This document shows positions 42,786 through 51,584 of a stretch of 64,000 nt of DNA, one piece after another. A program made the position numbers and the translations under genes. The stretch's first letter is position 1; every line of letters begins with the position of its first letter. The notes beneath the pieces were generated by a model that was not told where the DNA came from, ran no database searches, and saw nothing but the letters and a program-made list of their open reading frames with translations. Origin of the DNA: Nocardia jinanensis (GTDB taxonomy: Bacteria > Actinomycetota > Actinomycetes > Mycobacteriales > Mycobacteriaceae); NCBI RefSeq assembly GCF_014645735.1, contig NZ_BMMH01000006.1, forward strand, positions 310,001 to 374,000, written 5' to 3'.

Positions 42786-43649
42786 ATGAACCTCCAACGC
42801 GCCCGCTATCTCGTCGCGGTGGCAGAGCACTCCAGCTTCACGCGGGCCGCCGCGGCACTGCACGTCGCCCAGTCCGCGCTGAGCCAGCAGATCAAAGTGC
42901 TCGAACGCGAGGTAGGGGTGACCTTGATCGACCGGAACGGCCCGCGGATCGGACTCACGGATGCGGGCGTAGTCGCCGTTCGCGAGGCGCGATTCCTGCT
43001 TGTTGCCGCGGATCGGGCACTGATGCGGATCCAGGCCGCCGCCGGCGGGAGCGCGACACTGCGATTCGCGCATACCCGATCCTGGGCGGGCGGCGCCATC
43101 GCCCACACCCTCGACGCGTTCCGCACGCGGTTCCCCGACGTCGCGATCGACGAACATCGAGGCTTCACGAAGCGGAATCTGGAGTTGGTGCGGGAGGGGG
43201 TGGTGGACATCGCCGTAGTGCGGCCTCCCGTCGACGAACCCGATATGACCGTCGAGGTGATGGACCGCGAACCACTGCTACTGGCCGTTCCGGCGAACCA
43301 CCCGTTCACGACCATGGACCGGATTCGACCGGAGCAACTGGTCGACGAGCCGGTCGTGTTCTGGCCGCGCTCCAACGGACCCGGCATGTACGACTGCATC
43401 GTCGAACAGATGTGGCCCGACACTGCACCGCGCGTGGTGCGCAGTGAAGCCGACGACGAACAGGTCCTGCACGCTGTGGGGGCGGGAGTGGGGATCGCCC
43501 CCATGCCCGCCGGACGAGCGAACACCTTTCGCGTTCCCGGCGTCCATCTCTGTCAGCTCGACGGGCCCCCGAAGTATCTGACCGTCGGGATCGCCTATCG
43601 CCCCGACAATCCCAACGCGGCTCTGCGAGACTACCTCGAATTGATCTGA
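42786..43649 (+). CDS. LysR family transcriptional regulator
   Basis: 287 residues with the LysR HTH at residues 1-60 (YLVAVAEHSSFTRAAAALHV then AQSALSQQIKVLEREVGV) and a periplasmic-binding-like sensor domain. The ATG at 42786 fits the family start exactly. It is divergent from the FAD oxidase and likely activates it. The 3' end overlaps the convergent membrane-protein gene by 19 bp. Confidence 0.92.
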   Translation: MNLQRARYLVAVAEHSSFTRAAAALHVAQSALSQQIKVLEREVGVTLIDRNGPRIGLTDAGVVAVREARFLLVAADRALMRIQAAAGGSATLRFAHTRSWAGGAIAHTLDAFRTRFPDVAIDEHRGFTKRNLELVREGVVDIAVVRPPVDEPDMTVEVMDREPLLLAVPANHPFTTMDRIRPEQLVDEPVVFWPRSNGPGMYDCIVEQMWPDTAPRVVRSEADDEQVLHAVGAGVGIAPMPAGRANTFRVPGVHLCQLDGPPKYLTVGIAYRPDNPNAALRDYLELI

Positions 43650-44041
43650 GCAGAGGCGGCCCCCCGATCGCTGCCACGGCGCAGACCGAACTGCGGATAT
43701 CGAGCTCTACCTGCGGTCTTGCCGGCGTGGACGATGGCGGTCAGCATGGCGATCAACAGGAGGATACTGAGGAGCGGGACGAGGTCGAGGGGCAGTGTGT
43801 AAGCCATGACGAGACACGCGGCGGCGTCGATGAGAAATGCGCAACCCCAGGCGAGAGTCATCAGTCGCATGGCACGGCGAAAGGTGGGGTCGTCGCGCCA
43901 ATTGTCCTGCCAGGAGCGGGCAATAGCCTCGGGTAGCAGAGGCAACGTTGCGGTGTCGGCGAGTAGTAGTGCGGCTGTCACGGCGCGACTGCGGCAGGTG
44001 CCCGCTGCCTGTGTCGACGATGTTTCCGAGTGCGCTGTCAT
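43631..44041 (-). CDS. Small membrane protein, VC0807/septation-protein-like half
   Basis: 136 residues with two or three predicted helices. FRRAMRLMTLAWGCAFLIDA resembles the C-terminal half of 'VC0807 family' membrane proteins, which normally have an N-terminal half as well. It could be a short paralogue or a cut gene. Its ATG overlaps the stop of the headless TetR frame by ATGA, so the two were an operon. Confidence 0.6.
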   Translation of the reverse strand: MTAHSETSSTQAAGTCRSRAVTAALLLADTATLPLLPEAIARSWQDNWRDDPTFRRAMRLMTLAWGCAFLIDAAACLVMAYTLPLDLVPLLSILLLIAMLTAIVHAGKTAGRARYPQFGLRRGSDRGAASAQINSR

Positions 44042-44301
44042 GACGGGTTCTTCCTGGTGGCTCGGTCGACCATGGTCACCAGCTCGGTGGTGTAGGAGTC
44101 GATGTCGAAGCCGGGGTCTGCGATGCGTCCGCCCGCGGCGTCGACGGCGGCTCGAATGGCGATGGCCATCGGCCGGGTCGCGAACGGGCGGAACTCCCCG
44201 GTTTCCTGCCCGGAACGCAGGAACCCTTCGAGGTGTCGAACAAGTCCGTCAGCGGGTGGCGGCGCCGCACTCGCCGACTCCGGTTGGAAGTACATCCTCA
44301 C
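44038..44301 (-). pseudogene. TetR-family C-terminal fragment (HTH lost)
   Basis: The frame ends with FLRSGQETGEFRPFATRPMA and IAIRAAVDAAGG..., a typical TetR C-terminal ligand domain, and overlaps the next gene. The first 20 residues are unlike the family and no HTH can be found in any frame up to 44628, so the 5' half has been lost or replaced. Confidence 0.5.
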
Positions 44302-44628
44302 CCTGCAGGCGCCACCGGGGGAAATCCCCTACGCCGGCCAGGACGGAGTACTCGCCGAGGGCCGAACCGGCGTTCCCGACGCCAATCTCCGTCTACCTTC
44401 CGGATCGGCGAGCGGTCTGAAGAGCGGTTCCTCCAGTGGGTCCGGCGGGTAGCCGAGCCGAACGAAGGCCCGGCACGGTCAGCGGGATCAGCGGGATCGC
44501 GGTGAACAGGTGCCGAGGCACCAGCGCCGCCACCGTGTTCGGTGCCGGCACCAGCACCGGCGCGGCGAACCCCACCATCCCCGGCCGGCCGGCACTGTGC
44601 CTTCGTCGATTCCGGTAGGCCGGGCTTC
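44302..44628. other. Degenerate stretch
   Basis: About 330 bp between the TetR fragment and the CocE stop. A 61-codon minus-strand frame (44393-44578) is hydrophobic but matches nothing I recognise. This is probably where the missing TetR 5' end was lost. Confidence 0.35.
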
Positions 44629-46674
44629 CTACACGAGATCGCGGGGGATGCGGCGATGCCAGTTCTGTGAGTACACGCGCTTTTCGGCGGTGCGTGGATC
44701 GGCACCGGGATCATCCAACTCGAAAGCGTCCAATTCCGCGTCGAGGATGAACTCTCCGGGTGTGCAGCGCAATGTGGTGTGCGTGGTGACCTCGGTGCGC
44801 CAGTCTTCGCGCTCGAGGCGGCGTACCGTGCGGGTCTCGCCCCATACCGAGGTCGGGTCGTTGCCCCGGAAGCTGAACCATTCGGTGGTCGCCCGGCGCA
44901 CTACTGTGCCGACATCGTCGAGCACGATCGTGCCCTGATCGTTCTCGATCTCCAGGGTCGAAACCCCTGTTACCAGATCGCGCTCGACCTTCCAATGATG
45001 TGTACCCGGTTCTACCTGCCTCGAGGGTGCTTCCGGAGCGGCTTCGGCCGGCCCGAACCGACGCAGCTGCCGGTCCTCGTCCCGGGGTGGGCGCTGGGGC
45101 AACGTCAGCACGCTCTGCCCAGTGGTGACGGTGAGCATCGCCGGCTCCGGCGACGGCCATGCCAGTGGCCAGTAGGAGGAGGACACCGACAGCCGGATCC
45201 GGTGGCCGGGCGGAAAGGAATGCGCCAGCCCGTTCAACGGCACGCGCACCCGGTAGTCGTGGCCCGGTTCCAAGGGTTCGGGAGCTTCGCTGCCGCCGCG
45301 GTGGGTGAGGTTCAGCAGCCCGTAGGTCACCCGGGTCGCCTCACCGTTGGGTGCCACGTCGGACAGCCGCGCCGCCACCATCGCGTTGGGCCGGTCCGCC
45401 GATACGGCCAGATCCAGCGTGGGAACGCCGAGCACCTCGAAAGCCGTGTCCAGCGGTTCGGTTTCGAACACGAGGGATCCGCCGTCCTCCTCGCGCTGAT
45501 CCGAGGGGAGGTCCGGGGTCGCTGCGTAGGACGCCCACTTACCGGCGAACGACCCCACACTCAGCGGTGATTGCACGGAGAGCGAGCGCTGCTCGACCTG
45601 CTCCGCGGCTTCCTCCAGGGCATGCCTGGTGAGCGTGAATTGGCGCGGTACCAGGTTCGGCGACGGCCAGCTCGGTTCGCCCACCCAGCGTCCCGGCCGG
45701 TCGTCGTAGGTGGGCTGCGGTGTCACGCTGTCCTGCATCCATGCCCGCAGCATCGGTTCGTCCATCACGCCGGTATCGCGGCCCTTGAGCCAATGATCCC
45801 ACCAGCGCACCATTTCCTGGAGGAAGCCGATCGCGGGCCCCGGGACCCCGAGATGCGGATACTTGTGACCCCAGGGTCCGATCAGTCCGCGCCGTGGGAC
45901 GTCGAGATGCTCGAGCAGCCGGAAAATCGCGTTGGTGTAGCCGTCGGCCCAGCCTCCGACCGCCAGGACCGGGCATTGCACCGATCCGTAGTCCTCGTTG
46001 ACCGAGGCACGTTTCCAGTAGTCGTCACGGTGCTGGTGCTCGAGCCATCGCTCGATCCACAGCCCACTGCCTTCGAGACGCTGGTGCCACAGTTCCCGCC
46101 AGCGATCGCCGACGATGGCGGGATCCGGTGGCAAGCTGTTGAACGCGAACATCACTGTCGCCTCGGACAAGTTGTCCGAGAGCAGGCAGCCGCCCATATA
46201 ATGCATATTGTCGACGTAGAGATCCTCGGTCGCCGAGGCGCTCACGATCGCCTTCAATGCCGGCGGCCGGCGCGCAGCGACCTGCAGGCTGTTGAAACCG
46301 CCCCAGGAGATCCCCATCATGCCGACATTGCCGTCGCACCACGGCTGCGCGGCCAGCCATTCGATCACATCGCAGGCGTCGTCGTGTTCTGTGGCCAGGT
46401 ATTCGTCGGTCAGGACTCCGTCGGAGTCACCGCTGCCGCGTAGATCAACCCGGACACTCGCGTAGCCGTGCCCCGCCGTATACGGATGGTTGAGCGCGTC
46501 GCGGGCGCGGGTCAGATCACGCTTACGGTACGGGATGTACTCGAAGACCGCGGGCACCGGTTCCTCGGTGACAGGCCGCCAGAGCCGCGCGGCGAGCTGC
46601 GCGCCGTCACGCATCGGGATGAAGATGTTTTCGGTGTCGATGACCTGGTAGGGAAACTTGTCGACGGTACGCAA
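44629..46674 (-). CDS. CocE/NonD-family hydrolase (X-Pro dipeptidyl-peptidase-like)
   Basis: 681 residues. An alpha/beta-hydrolase domain has the Ser nucleophile in GISWGGFNS near residue 123, an Asp in GWADGYTN, and a His in GPWGHKYPH. A C-terminal jelly-roll domain follows. The family includes cocaine esterase, X-Pro peptidases and alpha-amino-acid ester hydrolases. The apparent TTG start lies directly after the ATP-grasp stop (1 to 3 bases), so the two are one operon. A second, family-atypical beta-rich tail (about residues 560-681) extends the protein. The substrate is unknown; an ester or amide made or recognised with the ATP-grasp enzyme is a guess. Confidence 0.85.
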   Translation of the reverse strand: MRTVDKFPYQVIDTENIFIPMRDGAQLAARLWRPVTEEPVPAVFEYIPYRKRDLTRARDALNHPYTAGHGYASVRVDLRGSGDSDGVLTDEYLATEHDDACDVIEWLAAQPWCDGNVGMMGISWGGFNSLQVAARRPPALKAIVSASATEDLYVDNMHYMGGCLLSDNLSEATVMFAFNSLPPDPAIVGDRWRELWHQRLEGSGLWIERWLEHQHRDDYWKRASVNEDYGSVQCPVLAVGGWADGYTNAIFRLLEHLDVPRRGLIGPWGHKYPHLGVPGPAIGFLQEMVRWWDHWLKGRDTGVMDEPMLRAWMQDSVTPQPTYDDRPGRWVGEPSWPSPNLVPRQFTLTRHALEEAAEQVEQRSLSVQSPLSVGSFAGKWASYAATPDLPSDQREEDGGSLVFETEPLDTAFEVLGVPTLDLAVSADRPNAMVAARLSDVAPNGEATRVTYGLLNLTHRGGSEAPEPLEPGHDYRVRVPLNGLAHSFPPGHRIRLSVSSSYWPLAWPSPEPAMLTVTTGQSVLTLPQRPPRDEDRQLRRFGPAEAAPEAPSRQVEPGTHHWKVERDLVTGVSTLEIENDQGTIVLDDVGTVVRRATTEWFSFRGNDPTSVWGETRTVRRLEREDWRTEVTTHTTLRCTPGEFILDAELDAFELDDPGADPRTAEKRVYSQNWHRRIPRDLV

Positions 46675-46676
46675 CC

Positions 46677-47963
46677 TCAGCGGACCTCCTCGAATTCGAA
46701 GGGCAGGGCATCAACGGCATCGCGATAGCGCTGCTCGAGCGCCGCCGAATCGCCGGCACCGATATAGAGGGTGGCGAGCTTGTAGCGATAGGCATCCTGG
46801 TTCGGCAATTCCGACAGCCGCTCCCCGACTCCGACATCCACCTGTACCTCGGTGCCCGGGAAGCGCTGCCGCAGCGCCTCGATCTCGATGTCGCTGGGCA
46901 CCCGCGTAACGATCCCGTCCTCGTAGCGGGGCACCATGCACTGTGCCGCAACCGCGAATTCGCCCTTGCGATGCGGCATCCGCGGCGGAATGCCGAGGGC
47001 CACATCGATGGCCACGGCATGGTTGGAGCAACCGTCCACCTTCGCGAACAAGTCGCTGTGCGATTGTGAGATACGGGTGTTGACCTCGATGAGCCAGAGT
47101 TTCCCGGTCTCGGCATCCCACATGAACTCGGAGTTGAAGCAGCCGTTGTCGTAACCGGTGTGACGCAGGTATCGCTCGGTGACATCGATCATCTGCTGCT
47201 GTACATCCGCGGGCACCGTGCAGGCCGGATAGTCGAGGTGATCGAAGCTGAGCCCTGCGGCGTCCTTACGCATATCGAAAACGCCGTGCACGTGGTATTC
47301 GCCCCGGAACATCGATCCCTCGGGAGCAGCCTGGGTGCCCGTCACGATCTGTTCGGCCAAGCAGGTTCGCCCGCCGGCCGCGCGGATACCATCCGGTACA
47401 TCGACCCGGGCCAGTGCTCGATCGAACGGGTCGGCGATACGACCGATCTCGGCACGGATCTGCTCCACGGCGGCGGCGAAGGCCTTCGGGTCCGATACCT
47501 CGAATCCCAGCTGCGAGGAATGTGATTTGATGGGCTTCACCCAAAAGGGGAACGGGATATCGATATGGTCCAGAGCATTATCGTCGAAGGGATCGAACGC
47601 ACAGAACCGCGGAACGCACTCGGGTACTATTTCACGTTGCAGTACCCGACTCCAGTACTTGTGCTCGGTTTTCAGCACACTCTCCAGATCGGCTGAGGGC
47701 AAACCGAACTCGTCGGCGAGAATCGGCACGATCACGCTGGTCGGGAAGTCCCAGTGCGCGACAAGCGCGTCCACCCGCCCATCGAGGGCACGCAATTCCG
47801 CGCGTGCCCGATCCAGCAGCTCATCGAAATCGAATTCCTCGGCGGATACCAGGGACTCGTAATCGAGTAAACCGTGTACGGACAATTCCACGGGAAGGTC
47901 GACCGTGCCGATTTCGTCACGCTGAGCCTCGGTGAGGGCCGGCACAAAAACATTTTTCTTCAC
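46677..47963 (-). CDS. ATP-grasp family carboxylate-amine/thiol ligase
   Basis: 428 residues from a GTG at 47963. ATP-grasp features: FPFWVKPIKSHSSQLGF (nucleotide Lys), GEYHVHGVFDM, and NSEFMWDAETGKLWLIEVNT followed by RISQSHSDL with metal-binding Glu/Asn. The enzyme would make an acyl-phosphate and join it to an amine. A much longer frame is open to 48227, but its codons there lose the strong GC3 bias, so I place the start where bias and beta-strand pattern (KNVFVPAL) begin. It is cotranscribed with the CocE-type hydrolase. Confidence 0.75.
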   Translation of the reverse strand: MKKNVFVPALTEAQRDEIGTVDLPVELSVHGLLDYESLVSAEEFDFDELLDRARAELRALDGRVDALVAHWDFPTSVIVPILADEFGLPSADLESVLKTEHKYWSRVLQREIVPECVPRFCAFDPFDDNALDHIDIPFPFWVKPIKSHSSQLGFEVSDPKAFAAAVEQIRAEIGRIADPFDRALARVDVPDGIRAAGGRTCLAEQIVTGTQAAPEGSMFRGEYHVHGVFDMRKDAAGLSFDHLDYPACTVPADVQQQMIDVTERYLRHTGYDNGCFNSEFMWDAETGKLWLIEVNTRISQSHSDLFAKVDGCSNHAVAIDVALGIPPRMPHRKGEFAVAAQCMVPRYEDGIVTRVPSDIEIEALRQRFPGTEVQVDVGVGERLSELPNQDAYRYKLATLYIGAGDSAALEQRYRDAVDALPFEFEEVR

Positions 47964-48302
47964 ACGGGCCGTGTTATCCCACAATCCACGGGCCAAACGT
48001 TTCTGCCGGAATTCACCTTCACCTGGAACGACGACTGTGTGTTGTTGGGCATCGAGACTGCGGTTCTCGCGGTCCGGGTCGACCGGCGAGAGACCGGATG
48101 CAGCCTCGCCGGGCAGGATGGCCGACTCGACCGCGACAAGGCCGCCACCGCGGCCGTGGCCGGCCGCCGCCGGATCCTGTTCCTTGCGCAGGCCCATGAC
48201 CGCGATCGTAGGAATACTGACGCACATCCGGCGGAATGGAAGTTCTGGGTGCCGACCATGGGCGGGCTCGGGGTGCGGTGGAACGGGACTCCGCTGGTCG
48301 GC
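47964..48302. other. Intergenic stretch upstream of the ATP-grasp gene
   Basis: This stretch is open in the ATP-grasp frame to 48227 but with codon use unlike the gene. It likely holds the promoter of the ATP-grasp/CocE operon. I see no clear box. Confidence 0.4.
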
Positions 48303-49472
48303 TCAGGGCCGGAACACCGCTCGGATACATCCCTGCTCTTTCGTCTTGAACAACTCGTAGCCGCGTACCGCGTCCTCCAACGGCAGGTCATGAGTGATCA
48401 GATACGACGGATCGAGGTCGCCCTGCTCGATGTAGTCGAACATTCGCGCCATGTACCGCTGCCCGTGTTGCTGAGCCGTACGGATGGTGAGGCTCTTGTT
48501 CGTGACCACCCCCATCGGGAACTTGTCGGTGAGCCCGTAGATGCCCAGCACCGAGACCACTCCGCCTTTGCCGCAGGCGAGGATGGCCTCCCGCAGTGGG
48601 GTTGCACGATCGGTTTCCAGACGAAGCAGCTGCTTGACTCGGTCGTAGACCTGTTGCAACCCCGTCCCGTGGCCCTCCATACCGACCGCGTCGATACACG
48701 CGTCCGGTCCCCTGCCACCGGTGATCTCCCGCAGAGTCTCCTGAACGCTGTCCACCTTCGTGTAGTCGATCGTGACCGCGTCGAATCGCTCCCGCGCCAG
48801 CGCCAGACGTTCGGGAAACCGATCTATCACGATGACTCGCTCCGCGCCGAGCAGCCCGGCGGAATGCGCTGCCATCAACCCCACACCGCCCCCGCCCCAC
48901 ACCGCGACGGTGTCCCCTGCGGAGATATCGCAGAAGTCCGCGCCCATGAGGCCGGTCGGTACCGCATCGGAGCAGAACAGGGCCTGTTCGTCGGTGATAC
49001 CGTCCGGGACGGTGAAACAGTTGACGTCGCCGAACGGGACGCGGATGTAGTTCGCATGCGATCCCTGGTACCCGCCGAACGGATGGGTGTATCCGTAGAT
49101 ACCGCCCGTCGGGTACCCGAAGACGGGCTGCTGCAGGGCAGCGTTCGGGTTGGTGGTGTCGCATATCGAATACTGGTCGTGTGCGCAGTAGCGGCACGAG
49201 CCGCAGCCGATGAACGAGGGCACGACCACTCGCGCGCCGACCTTCGTCGCGGCGACCTCCCGGCCCGTCTCGACGACCTCGCCCATGAACTCGTGACCGA
49301 AGACGTCTCCCGCGCGCATGCCCGGGAGGTAACCGTCGATGAAGTGCAGATCCGAACCGCATGTGGTCGTCAGTTTCACCTGCACGATCACATCGTGCGG
49401 GTTGACCAGTACCGGGTCGGGGACGGTCTCGACCGCGAGATCGTTGACACCGTTCCAGCACAGTGCACGCAT
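48303..49472 (-). CDS. Zinc-dependent dehydrogenase, formaldehyde-dehydrogenase-like
   Basis: 389 residues. Catalytic zinc: Cys38 and His60-Glu61. Structural zinc: Cys90, Cys93, Cys96, Cys104. The long insert with CFTVPDGITDEQALFCSDAV and the ...GIYGYTHPFGGYQGSHANYI segment fit the glutathione-independent formaldehyde/threonine-type dehydrogenases used in actinobacterial stress operons. The ATG overlaps the SRPBCC stop by one base, and GGAGGAG precedes it. It is the last gene of the Mn-catalase operon. Confidence 0.88.
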   Translation of the reverse strand: MRALCWNGVNDLAVETVPDPVLVNPHDVIVQVKLTTTCGSDLHFIDGYLPGMRAGDVFGHEFMGEVVETGREVAATKVGARVVVPSFIGCGSCRYCAHDQYSICDTTNPNAALQQPVFGYPTGGIYGYTHPFGGYQGSHANYIRVPFGDVNCFTVPDGITDEQALFCSDAVPTGLMGADFCDISAGDTVAVWGGGGVGLMAAHSAGLLGAERVIVIDRFPERLALARERFDAVTIDYTKVDSVQETLREITGGRGPDACIDAVGMEGHGTGLQQVYDRVKQLLRLETDRATPLREAILACGKGGVVSVLGIYGLTDKFPMGVVTNKSLTIRTAQQHGQRYMARMFDYIEQGDLDPSYLITHDLPLEDAVRGYELFKTKEQGCIRAVFRP

Positions 49473-49987
49473 CACTCCTCCTCGGTCGGTCGGCGGCGCG
49501 CGCTCGGGTTCTGCTCGAGTGTGGGCACCTCGCCTGTTTGCAGCAGCGCACGCGCGCGATAGAGAACCGTGAAGATCGCCATACCGCTGAGCTGTTCCGG
49601 CAGCGGCGCTTGCGCCGACATCCGGACCTCGGTGCCCAGTTCGTGCGGGGCGTCGGCGAATCCGAGCTCCACCTGCACGAGGTCGGTATCGGTAGCGTCG
49701 ACGAATCGGAGCCCGTCTTCCTCCGCGACCAGAACACTCTCCCAGTTGATGAGCTCGTGGCCGTCGCGCCGCACCGCCCACTCGTAACGATCCGGGGCAG
49801 TCGAGCGCACCTCGGCGATCCCGCTGAAGACGCGCGATAGATTCTCGGCATCGCGCCAGAACTGTGCCGCCGCCGCACGCGGGCACCTCATTGTCAATGT
49901 CTGGCTGGTGCTGCCGCCGCTCACCGATCCCGCGGCTTTGCCGGCGAGCGTGACGAGCTCTTGTTTCACCTTGTCGAGATAGTGCAC
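49472..49987 (-). CDS. SRPBCC-family (cyclase/dehydrase, START-like) protein
   Basis: 171 residues of the START-like hydrophobic-pocket fold (cyclase/dehydrase pattern: FWRDAENLSRVFSGIAEVRS). Proteins of this kind bind lipids or quinones; no catalytic residues are evident. The GTG start has AAAGGG upstream. It lies between the hemerythrin and dehydrogenase genes of the stress operon. Confidence 0.8.
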   Translation of the reverse strand: MHYLDKVKQELVTLAGKAAGSVSGGSTSQTLTMRCPRAAAAQFWRDAENLSRVFSGIAEVRSTAPDRYEWAVRRDGHELINWESVLVAEEDGLRFVDATDTDLVQVELGFADAPHELGTEVRMSAQAPLPEQLSGMAIFTVLYRARALLQTGEVPTLEQNPSARRRPTEEE

Positions 49988-50080
49988 GAGGCCCTTTCCC
50001 TTCGCATGTAGCCACCGTGTCTCGTCGTTCGCTGAACGGACCCTGCCGGCCGCCGGTATGGACCAGCGGCCGGCAGGCGA

Positions 50081-50665
50081 TCACGGTGCGGGCGGGTCGG
50101 GTGGTTGATCGGTTTTCCGTCCGCTGGCCATATCCCGGAGTTTGTCCATTGCGGCGGCGCCCAATCCTGCTGTCCGCTGGGCACCGGGGCTGGATGGGGT
50201 GCCCGGGTGCGGGCGTGTCGGCGCAGTCTTCTTCGCCGCGGCCATCCGATCGCCGAGGCCCGCCATGTCCTGCGGTGGTTCGATCTCGGCGAACCGCGGC
50301 CACACCTGGTCCTGCTCGTAGTCGATGTGCTCGCGCATCGCGGCGATGAACTCGGTGAGGGCCTGCTCGAACTCCGGAGCCCCGACCTCGGAGCGCTCGA
50401 TGCGCTCGAGCAGTTGTTTGCCCGTGTCCTCTTGTTCGAGGGCACGGTCGGCGAGTTCGTCACCGTCGGGCAATGCCGTGCGGACGGCGGGCCAGAAGTA
50501 CTGTTCCTCCACCGCCTCGTGCTGGGAGGCGGCGATCACGAGGCTGGTCGCCAGGTGTGCGCGGTTCTGTAGCTCGATCTCACTGTCACCGCGGCCGCGT
50601 TCGAGCGACTCGATCATGCCGAGCACGCTTTCGTGCTCGCCGCGTAGAAAAGTCAACGCATCCAC
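50081..50665 (-). CDS. Hemerythrin HHE-domain protein
   Basis: 194 residues; two HHE-type four-helix segments with LRGEHESVLGMIESL, ASQHEAVEEQYFWPAV and MREHIDYEQDQVWPRF supply the His/Glu di-iron ligands. It would bind O2 or respond to oxidants and NO. The C-terminal 45 residues are Pro/Ala-rich and look disordered. GGAG lies 7 bases before the GTG. Confidence 0.88.
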   Translation of the reverse strand: MDALTFLRGEHESVLGMIESLERGRGDSEIELQNRAHLATSLVIAASQHEAVEEQYFWPAVRTALPDGDELADRALEQEDTGKQLLERIERSEVGAPEFEQALTEFIAAMREHIDYEQDQVWPRFAEIEPPQDMAGLGDRMAAAKKTAPTRPHPGTPSSPGAQRTAGLGAAAMDKLRDMASGRKTDQPPDPPAP

Positions 50666-50693
50666 GGTGGTCTCCCTTCTCTGCCCGAATTCC

Positions 50694-51584
50694 TCAGGCG
50701 GGCCCGTGTTGTTCGTGGGTGAACTGCTTGGTCCCCACTACCGCAGGGCTGCCCTCGGGATTGGCGGTCGCGCCCTGGTTCTCCCGCTCACCGGTACCGA
50801 GCCAGTCGCGCACCGGATCCTCGACGTACTGCCACTCCACGCCTGCGGGCCACGGTCCCTGACCTTCGTTCCACGGACCGCGCGCGCTGCCGTCGCCATT
50901 GGACATGTTGAACGCGACATTCTGGAAGCGGTCGTCGCCGGGCAGCACGCCGGGCGGGAAGTTGACCGGCAGTTCGTTGAGGGCCGCGGTGAACTGCTGG
51001 AAATGGGCGACCTCGCGCGACATCAGGAACGACAGGGTGTCCTGGACACCGGAATCGTCGGTGAACTGCTTCAAATACTCGTAGACGATCTTGGCGCGAG
51101 ATTCCGCGGCCAGGTTGCTGCGCAGATCCACCGACGGCTCACCGTTGGAATTGACATACGCCCCGCTCCAGGGAACACCGGCGGAGTTGCCCACATCGGG
51201 GCCACCCCCGCGCAGCGCGAGGAACAGCGGATCGGTAGCGACTTGGTGGATGGCCTGTTCCTTCCCGTCGGCCGAGGCGATCACCGGCATCCAGTCGCAG
51301 TGCTCGTTGGCCTGCTTCAGGTCATCGTTGAGACCGTCCAGCAACATCGTGATCATGTTTCCGACGATCTCGAGGTGGCTGAATTCCTCGGTGGCTATAT
51401 CCATGAACAGGTCGTACATCCTCGGGTGCTTGCGGCGCAGTACGAAGGCCTGGCTGAAGTACTGCATGGCGGCCTTGAGCTCGCCGTTGGCACCACCGAA
51501 CTGCTCCTGTAGCAGTGTCGCGAACCGCGGATCCGGGCGCTCGACACGTACCTCGAACTGCAGATCCTTGTTGTGGATGAACAC
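50694..51584 (-). CDS. Manganese-containing (non-heme) catalase
   Basis: 296 residues of the Mn-catalase/ferritin-like fold. FMDIATEEFSHLEIVGNMI and FLMSREVAHFQQFTAAL carry the Glu/His ligands of the dimanganese site. It removes hydrogen peroxide without heme. I place the start at the second GTG (51584), where the family N-terminus VFIHNKDLQFEVR begins and AGGAG is 6 bases upstream. It leads the stress operon Mn catalase / hemerythrin / SRPBCC / dehydrogenase. Confidence 0.9.
   Translation of the reverse strand: MFIHNKDLQFEVRVERPDPRFATLLQEQFGGANGELKAAMQYFSQAFVLRRKHPRMYDLFMDIATEEFSHLEIVGNMITMLLDGLNDDLKQANEHCDWMPVIASADGKEQAIHQVATDPLFLALRGGGPDVGNSAGVPWSGAYVNSNGEPSVDLRSNLAAESRAKIVYEYLKQFTDDSGVQDTLSFLMSREVAHFQQFTAALNELPVNFPPGVLPGDDRFQNVAFNMSNGDGSARGPWNEGQGPWPAGVEWQYVEDPVRDWLGTGERENQGATANPEGSPAVVGTKQFTHEQHGPA

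Noticed and set aside
47964..48227. N-terminal extension of the ATP-grasp gene
   Set aside because: Codon bias drops there (AAA, CAA, GTT-rich) and no family sequence is seen, though it cannot be fully excluded.
49473..50303. N-terminal extension of the zinc dehydrogenase by 277 codons
   Set aside because: It overlaps the SRPBCC and hemerythrin genes in another frame; the family N-terminus and a GGAGGAG site fix the start at 49472.
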